A program made the translations under genes and the position numbers. From Pseudomonadota bacterium (GTDB taxonomy: Bacteria > Pseudomonadota > Alphaproteobacteria > Sphingomonadales > Sphingomonadaceae), in the NCBI GenBank assembly GCA_023424095.1, contig JAFAEG010000038.1:1-10704 (forward strand): a stretch of 10,704 bases of DNA. Direction: 5' to 3'. A model generated the notes under the pieces. It was not told the origin of the DNA, did not search any database, and saw only the letters and a program-made list of their open reading frames with translations. Numbering within the stretch: position 1 is the first letter of the stretch; every line of letters starts with the position of its first letter. Shown here in pieces: positions 7,305 to 10,704 of this stretch.

Positions 7305-7313
7305 GAGACCACC

Positions 7314-7356
7314 GCCGCCCCTTGCGCCGACGCGCTTGTTCGGCTTGAGGGGCGGC
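7314..7356 (+). promoter_or_regulatory. Hairpin filling the gap before the DUF3089 gene and covering its ribosome binding site
   Basis: GCCGCCCCT (7314-7322) pairs perfectly with AGGGGCGGC (7348-7356), and inside it GCCGA (7326-7330) pairs with TCGGC (7340-7344), leaving a 9-base loop. The structure occupies most of the 53 bases between the peptidase stop and the next start codon. Its 3' arm contains GAGGGG, the ribosome binding site six bases before the ATG at 7358. There is no T run, so it is not an ordinary terminator. It could hold back translation of the downstream gene or act as an attenuator between the two; both are inferences. Confidence 0.4.
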
Positions 7357-7357
7357 C

Positions 7358-8488
7358 ATGGCCAAAAAACGGCGGAGCCCCGCGACAAAATTCCTCTGGT
7401 TCGTCGCGATCGTCACCATGCTCTTCATCGCCGGCGCGATCCTCTACCGAACCTTTCAGGCACAGCTCCTGAAATGGGTGCTCGTGCCCAGCGCCGAGTT
7501 CACCGAAGTGCCGATGCCCACCGGGCGCACCTATGCCGACGCGAATATGTGGATCTCGCGCCCCGGCACGGCGAACGACCCGTCCAAATGGCGGCCGCGC
7601 GACATGGCGGAGCCGCCCGCGGCGCGCGCCTCGGTCTTCTTCATCCACCCGACCTCCTTCCTGGAAAAGAGCGCCTGGAACGGCCCGATCGACCATGAGG
7701 AATCGGCCTGGCGGGCCGGCGTGTTCGTGCAGAGCCAGGCCAGCGCCTTCAATGGCGTCGGCGAGGTCTGGGCGCCGCGCTACCGGCAGGCGACCTTCGG
7801 CGCGTTTCTGACCGACGACCCCAATGCCACCCGGGCTCTGGATTTCGCCTATCAGGACGTGCTGGCAGCATTCGAGCAATTCCTGCGCGAGGCGCCCGCC
7901 GACCGGCCGATCATCCTCGCCGGACACAGCCAGGGCAGCTATCACCTGACCCGCCTGCTGCACGAGCGGATCAAGGGCCGCCCCGAGCAGGCCCGGATCG
8001 CCGCCGCCTATGTGATCGGCTGGCCACTCTCGACCACCACCGATCTGCCCGAACTCCCCCTCCCCGCCTGCACCAGCGCCGGCCAGGCCGGCTGCATCAT
8101 GTCTTGGATGAGCTTCGCCGAGCCCGCCGATCCGGCGATGATCGTCGAGACGTGGGACGGCACCACCGGCCTGAACGGCCAGCCGCGGCGCGGCACGCCG
8201 ATGCTGTGCACCAATCCGCTGACCGGCAACCAGGGCGATGCGGCGGAAGCCTCGGCCAATCGCGGGACATTGATCCCGAACGACGATCTGACCGACGGCA
8301 CCTTCGTCGCGGGTGCCGTCCCGGCCCGCTGCGGCGAGCGCGGCTTCCTGCTGATCGGCGAGAACCCGCCGGAGATGGGCAGCTATGTGCTGCCGGGCAA
8401 CAATTACCACGTCTATGACTACACCCTGTTCTGGACGAACCTGCGCGCCGACGTGGAAGCGCGACTAAACACGTTCCTGGCCCGGTGA
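7358..8488 (+). CDS. DUF3089 family alpha/beta-hydrolase, membrane-anchored
   Basis: A 376-residue protein that I recognise as DUF3089-type, an alpha/beta-hydrolase-like family whose substrate is unknown to me. It opens with basic residues (MAKKRR) and one hydrophobic helix at about 12-30, so it is probably an inner-membrane anchor with the domain in the periplasm. The nucleophile elbow GHSQG is at 189-193 (S191), preceded by FFIHPTSF (94-101), a beta-strand/oxyanion-like segment, and WAPRYRQ (138-144). H351 in NNYHVYDYTLFW is a candidate catalytic histidine; the acid is not obvious. Five cysteines (238, 246, 284, 325 and none in the anchor gives four in the domain) could form disulfides outside the cytoplasm. 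It follows the peptidase on the same strand and overlaps ruvX by 4 bases (GTGA), so it is probably cotranscribed with ruvX. Confidence 0.85.
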   Translation: MAKKRRSPATKFLWFVAIVTMLFIAGAILYRTFQAQLLKWVLVPSAEFTEVPMPTGRTYADANMWISRPGTANDPSKWRPRDMAEPPAARASVFFIHPTSFLEKSAWNGPIDHEESAWRAGVFVQSQASAFNGVGEVWAPRYRQATFGAFLTDDPNATRALDFAYQDVLAAFEQFLREAPADRPIILAGHSQGSYHLTRLLHERIKGRPEQARIAAAYVIGWPLSTTTDLPELPLPACTSAGQAGCIMSWMSFAEPADPAMIVETWDGTTGLNGQPRRGTPMLCTNPLTGNQGDAAEASANRGTLIPNDDLTDGTFVAGAVPARCGERGFLLIGENPPEMGSYVLPGNNYHVYDYTLFWTNLRADVEARLNTFLAR

Positions 8489-8949
8489 TCACCACCTCCG
8501 CCACCAACTTTCGCGAGGCGCTTCCGGGTGGCGGACGGCTGATCGGGCTGGATGTCGGCACCAAGACGATCGGCGTGGCGCTGTGCGACGCCGCCTGGAC
8601 GATCGCGACGCCAGCGGAATTGCTGAAGCGGGCGAAGTTCTCGGTCGATCTGGCCCGCATCCGCACGATCGTGGAGGCGCAGGAGGCGCGCGGTATCGTC
8701 ATGGGCCTGCCGCTGAACATGGACGGCAGCGACAGCCCGCGCACCCAGTCCACCCGCGCCTTCGCCCGCAATGCCGGCGTGCTGGAACTGCCGATCCTGC
8801 TCTGGGACGAGCGCTGGTCGACGCAGGCGGTGACACGCACCCTGCTCGACGCCGATGCCAGTCGCGCGCGCCGGGCCGAACTGGTCGACAAGATGGCGGC
8901 CGCTTACATCCTGCAGGGCGCGATCGACGCCCTGGTCGGGGTCGGCTGA
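8485..8949 (+). CDS. ruvX: RuvX/YqgF family Holliday junction resolvase-like protein
   Basis: A 154-residue RNase H-fold protein of the YqgF/RuvX family, cytosolic. Members are described as putative Holliday junction resolvases and, in E. coli, as a factor in 16S rRNA 5' maturation. The acidic site is present: D23 (IGLDVGTKTIG), E109 (LLWDERWST) and D135 (VDKMAA). The family segment GIVMGLPLNMDGSDSPRTQ spans 70-88, where MGLPLNMDG is the usual core. The start is GTG at 8485, overlapping the DUF3089 stop as GTGA, and the gene shares one base with the next start (TGATG), so three genes are chained by overlap. Residues 1-18 precede the conserved core and may be a little longer than in some relatives. 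Identity is secure. Confidence 0.93.
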   Translation: MITTSATNFREALPGGGRLIGLDVGTKTIGVALCDAAWTIATPAELLKRAKFSVDLARIRTIVEAQEARGIVMGLPLNMDGSDSPRTQSTRAFARNAGVLELPILLWDERWSTQAVTRTLLDADASRARRAELVDKMAAAYILQGAIDALVGVG

Positions 8950-9467
8950 TGGCCCTCCTGCTCTCCGTCGATGTCGAGGCGAGCGGCCCCGCGCCTTTGC
9001 ACGGCGACATGATCAGCTTCGCGGCGGTGGTGATCGAGGAAGGGCTCGGCCGCTCTTACTCATCCGGCAACATGCGGCCCGAATGCGAGCATTACTGGCC
9101 CGAAGCTTATGCCGCGATCGGCATGACGCGGGAGGAGCATCTGGCCGCGCCGCGCTCGATCCGCGAGGGCGTGCTCGCCTTCACCGACTGGCTCGATAGC
9201 CTGCGCGACAGCAAATATACGATGGTCAGCGACAATCCCGGCTTCGACTTCCAGTGGATGAATTTCGAGCTGCTGAACCATACCGGCCAGCAGCTTTTGG
9301 GTTTCTCCGCGCGGCGGATCGGCGATGTCTGGTCGGGCCTGCGAAAGCGGCCGATGGAGACGGTGTCGTGGCGGCGCTACCGGATGACGCCGCACGACCC
9401 CGACCCGCTCAATGACGCAATGGGCAATGCCGAGGCCTGGCTGGAGATGTGGCGCCAGCACGGCTGA
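8949..9467 (+). CDS. DEDD-type 3'-5' exonuclease
   Basis: A 172-residue protein of the RNase T/DnaQ-like exonuclease fold, cytosolic. Exo I is SVDVEASGP (D8 and E10), Exo II is the SDNPGFDFQWMN stretch (D95 or D100), and Exo III is around H149 and D156 in TPHDPDPLNDA. The four acidic residues fit the two-metal nuclease site. The histidine-to-aspartate spacing (seven) is longer than the five usual for DEDDh enzymes, so activity or subclass needs care. Substrate (RNA or DNA) is not readable; the overall wording reminds me of small exoribonucleases in sphingomonads. The ATG overlaps the ruvX stop by one base, which fixes the start; an in-frame extension further upstream merely runs through ruvX in another frame. 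It ends 15 bases from a convergent lipoprotein gene. Confidence 0.8.
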   Translation: MALLLSVDVEASGPAPLHGDMISFAAVVIEEGLGRSYSSGNMRPECEHYWPEAYAAIGMTREEHLAAPRSIREGVLAFTDWLDSLRDSKYTMVSDNPGFDFQWMNFELLNHTGQQLLGFSARRIGDVWSGLRKRPMETVSWRRYRMTPHDPDPLNDAMGNAEAWLEMWRQHG

Positions 9468-9482
9468 CGCCAGGCCGGAGCG

Positions 9483-10181
9483 CTACTCCATCGGTTCGCA
9501 GCGCTCGAGGTCGCTCGTTTCCGGCGGAGTCTGGAATTCGAGCGTATAATAGCTGTTCGGTTCGACCCGGCTGCCCGAGTTGGTGCTGAAATCGACCAGA
9601 ACGGACGCGCCATTGTGGCTCAGGCGGACGATTTCCATCTGGAAGCCGATGCAGCCCTGCGACTGCCATTGCCCGCCGCGCGCTTCGAAGGCGCGCTTGA
9701 TCGCGGCGCGGTCGTCGACCTCTCCTTCGGGCGAATTGAAGGAGATGGCGTGGATCCGGCTCTGGCTGCCGTTGATCACGATCTCGTAGCTGAGGCGCTC
9801 CAGCGTGATCGCGCCGACGATCACGTCGGTCGAGCCGGTCACCGACTGGGCGGTGGGAAAGGTCTGGCCGTTGATCGTCGCCGTCTGGGCGGTGTCGGAC
9901 GTCCTGCGCTGCCAGCGCGCGCCCGGGAAAGCGGCCTGCGCCGCGGCCCAGTCGCGCGAGCTGCCGGCCGCGAGGCTGTTGAGCAGGAGCTGGGCGATCC
10001 GCTCCGGGCGGCTGCCGGTGAGCGCGGCCGGCTGCGCCGCTTCGGCGGTCGCATTCACCGTCGCGGCATTGCTCGCCACCGCGACAGTGGCGGCGGGCTG
10101 ATCGGCGGCTGCCGCATTGGTCGTGGCCGCTCCCGGCGCGCAGGCGGTGATCGCAATCGTCGAACCAATCAGAAAACGCAT
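9483..10181 (-). CDS. Predicted lipoprotein of unknown function
   Basis: A 232-residue protein that I do not recognise. The start is ATG at 10181, with GGAGGGGG five bases upstream; a TTG at 10196 would be inside that ribosome binding region. The N-terminus MRFLIGSTIAITAC is a short lipoprotein signal with lipobox I11-T12-A13-C14, so mature protein should begin at C14 and be membrane-tethered. Residues 15-55 are a low-complexity Ala/Thr/Val linker. From about 56 there is a compact domain with a predicted helix (RPERIAQLLLNSLAAG), then mainly strand-like stretches (AITLERLSYEIVINGS, ASVLVDFST, YYTLEFQ). A second, single helix follows DDRAAIKRAFEARGG. C171 (GCIGF) and C228 near the C-terminus could form a disulfide. 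It faces the exonuclease gene tail to tail with no visible terminator between them. Confidence 0.8.
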   Translation of the reverse strand: MRFLIGSTIAITACAPGAATTNAAAADQPAATVAVASNAATVNATAEAAQPAALTGSRPERIAQLLLNSLAAGSSRDWAAAQAAFPGARWQRRTSDTAQTATINGQTFPTAQSVTGSTDVIVGAITLERLSYEIVINGSQSRIHAISFNSPEGEVDDRAAIKRAFEARGGQWQSQGCIGFQMEIVRLSHNGASVLVDFSTNSGSRVEPNSYYTLEFQTPPETSDLERCEPME

Positions 10182-10281
10182 ATTGTCCCCCTCCAAGCGA
10201 CAGGCGAACTGCTTCCGCCCCGCTTCGCAGCAGGCTTGGCAGCGCGAACCTTAACCCAGGGCAACGATCCCAGGGTGACGC

Positions 10282-10428
10282 TCAGCTGAGCCAGATCAGG
10301 AGTAGGAGAAGGCCGCCGCCAAGGAACAAGGCGACGAAGCAGGTCGCCAGAATGCGGACCACCGGTCCGTTCTTCTTGTCCGCGGCCGCGCACACCCCGT
10401 CCAGAAGTGCGAAGAGACCGTCCAGCAT
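10282..10428 (-). CDS. 48-residue membrane microprotein
   Basis: A small open reading frame between the tRNA and the lipoprotein gene. It reads MLDGLFALLDGVCAAADKKN, then GPVVRILATC and a hydrophobic tail ending GLLLLLIWLS, 48 residues with a TGA stop. Residues about 26-47 form one membrane helix, so the likely layout is a short amphipathic N-terminal part plus a C-terminal anchor. GGGAGG lies about eight bases before the ATG, a good ribosome binding site. The codons end mostly in G or C, as in the neighbouring genes, which supports real coding. Function unknown. It may be read through from the upstream tRNA transcript, as both are on the minus strand 104 bases apart. Confidence 0.55.
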   Translation of the reverse strand: MLDGLFALLDGVCAAADKKNGPVVRILATCFVALFLGGGLLLLLIWLS

Positions 10429-10532
10429 CGCATTCCCTCCCTACCTCACTCCCGATGGCGCGAGATGGCGGGAAAACGGCTCACGGTGCGCGCACGATGC
10501 GGTGCCGGTGATTGCTGGGAAGACCTAAAGCG

Positions 10533-10607
10533 TGGTGGGCGCGACAGGGATTGAACCTGTGACCCCACCCGTGTGAAGGGTGTGCTCTACCGCTGAGCTA
10601 CGCGCCC
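10533..10607 (-). tRNA. tRNA-Val (anticodon CAC)
   Basis: A complete cloverleaf on the minus strand, 75 bases including an encoded CCA end (10533-10535). The acceptor stem is GGGCGCG pairing with CGCGCCC, followed by discriminator A. The D arm is GCTC AGCGGTA GAGC, the anticodon arm CACCC TTCACAC GGGTG, and the T arm ACAGG TTCAATC CCTGT. The anticodon CAC (10573-10575) reads the valine codon GUG. All stems are perfectly paired, so I expect a functional gene. A promoter-like TTGACC lies upstream. Confidence 0.97.
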
Positions 10608-10625
10608 ACGCTTGTCGGAAGCGGC

Positions 10626-10654
10626 CAGATGGCGGGCTAAGCCTTTGCGGTCAA
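10626..10654 (-). promoter_or_regulatory. Probable promoter of tRNA-Val
   Basis: On the minus strand TTGACC (10649-10654) is a good -35 box. Exactly 17 bases later stands CATCTG (10626-10631), a poor match to TATAAT but at the right distance. Transcription would start about ten bases before the tRNA. Strong -35 boxes with degenerate -10 boxes are common for stable-RNA genes in alphaproteobacteria. Confidence 0.45.
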
Positions 10655-10669
10655 GAGCCCACCAGCGTC

Positions 10670-10689
10670 ATTCCAGCGAAAGCTGGAAT
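10670..10689. repeat. Palindromic dispersed repeat (ATTCCAGC-GAAA-GCTGGAAT)
   Basis: A perfect 8-bp inverted repeat, ATTCCAGC and GCTGGAAT, closes a GAAA tetraloop. The surrounding GTC and TCTCGG look like the rest of a longer unit that continues past the window edge. Sequences of this kind are very common between genes in sphingomonads (from memory, not searched). It lies upstream of the tRNA promoter and carries no T run. Confidence 0.6.
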
Positions 10690-10704
10690 CTCGGTGCCTT
10701 CATC

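Noticed and set aside
5361..7388. 675-residue minus-strand open frame across the S9 peptidase
   Set aside because: It is exactly antisense to a gene with a signal peptide, propeller repeats and a full catalytic triad. Its protein is low-complexity Arg/Gly/Ala/Val-rich with no recognisable motif, as expected for a shadow frame at high GC.
7268..8410. 380-residue minus-strand open frame antisense to the DUF3089 gene
   Set aside because: The plus strand has a membrane anchor, GHSQG elbow and overlap coupling to ruvX; the antisense frame has none of these.
10254..10276. Imperfect hairpin ACCC-A-GGG / CCC-A-GGGT just downstream of the microprotein
   Set aside because: One mismatch inside a short stem and only two T residues afterwards on the minus strand. 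Too weak to call a terminator.
10463..10636. 10-bp direct repeat AGATGGCGGG on both sides of tRNA-Val (10463-10472 and 10627-10636)
   Set aside because: Considered as an integration attachment site, but there is no integrase or cargo, the right copy overlaps the tRNA promoter, and a 10-base match in GC-rich DNA can be chance.
1..10704. CRISPR array, insertion sequence, phage or toxin-antitoxin genes
   Set aside because: No regularly spaced direct repeats, transposase, integrase, terminal inverted repeats or recognisable toxin-antitoxin pair seen on either strand.

Overview
This window looks like chromosomal DNA from a GC-rich alphaproteobacterium, most likely a sphingomonad (Sphingomonadales). 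The assignment rests on protein wording, gene content and two short dispersed repeats at the window edges. It is an inference, since no rRNA or other strict marker is present. Coding density is very high: 12 protein genes and one tRNA. No gene-free stretch reaches 300 bases; the longest are about 100 bases (5289-5393, 10182-10281, 10429-10532, 10608-10704).

Left half, minus strand (5288 down to 62): one tightly packed run in transcription order gatC - gatA - small membrane protein - gatB - phosphoribosyltransferase - adenine/adenosine deaminase. gatC, gatA and gatB encode the GatCAB amidotransferase that corrects misacylated Glu-tRNA(Gln) and/or Asp-tRNA(Asn). Between gatA and gatB sits an unrecognised four-helix membrane protein gene, overlapping both neighbours by a few bases and with much lower GC (about 50% by hand count, against more than 70% in two sampled flanking lines). 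This is the most unusual thing in the window. The last two genes form a plausible purine-base salvage pair: adenine to hypoxanthine (deaminase), then hypoxanthine to IMP (phosphoribosyltransferase). A GC-rich stem-loop repeat follows the deaminase stop codon.

Middle (5289-5393): a divergent intergenic region with a 28-bp near-perfect palindrome just upstream of the right-hand gene, a likely repressor operator.

Right half, plus strand (5394 to 9467): an exported S9-family serine peptidase; then, after a 53-base gap filled by a long potential hairpin, a membrane-anchored DUF3089 alpha/beta-hydrolase, ruvX (YqgF family) and a DEDD-type 3'-5' exonuclease. The last three overlap by 4 and 1 bases and are probably translationally coupled.

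Right end, minus strand: a predicted lipoprotein of unknown function (convergent with the exonuclease), an unannotated-looking 48-residue membrane microprotein, and tRNA-Val(CAC) with an encoded CCA end and a recognisable promoter. The window closes in a second palindromic dispersed repeat.

Most of this is ordinary housekeeping sequence. I did not find a clear new multi-gene system. The best leads are the foreign-looking membrane gene inside gatCAB, the palindromic operator, the hairpins that cover ribosome binding sites, and the microprotein.
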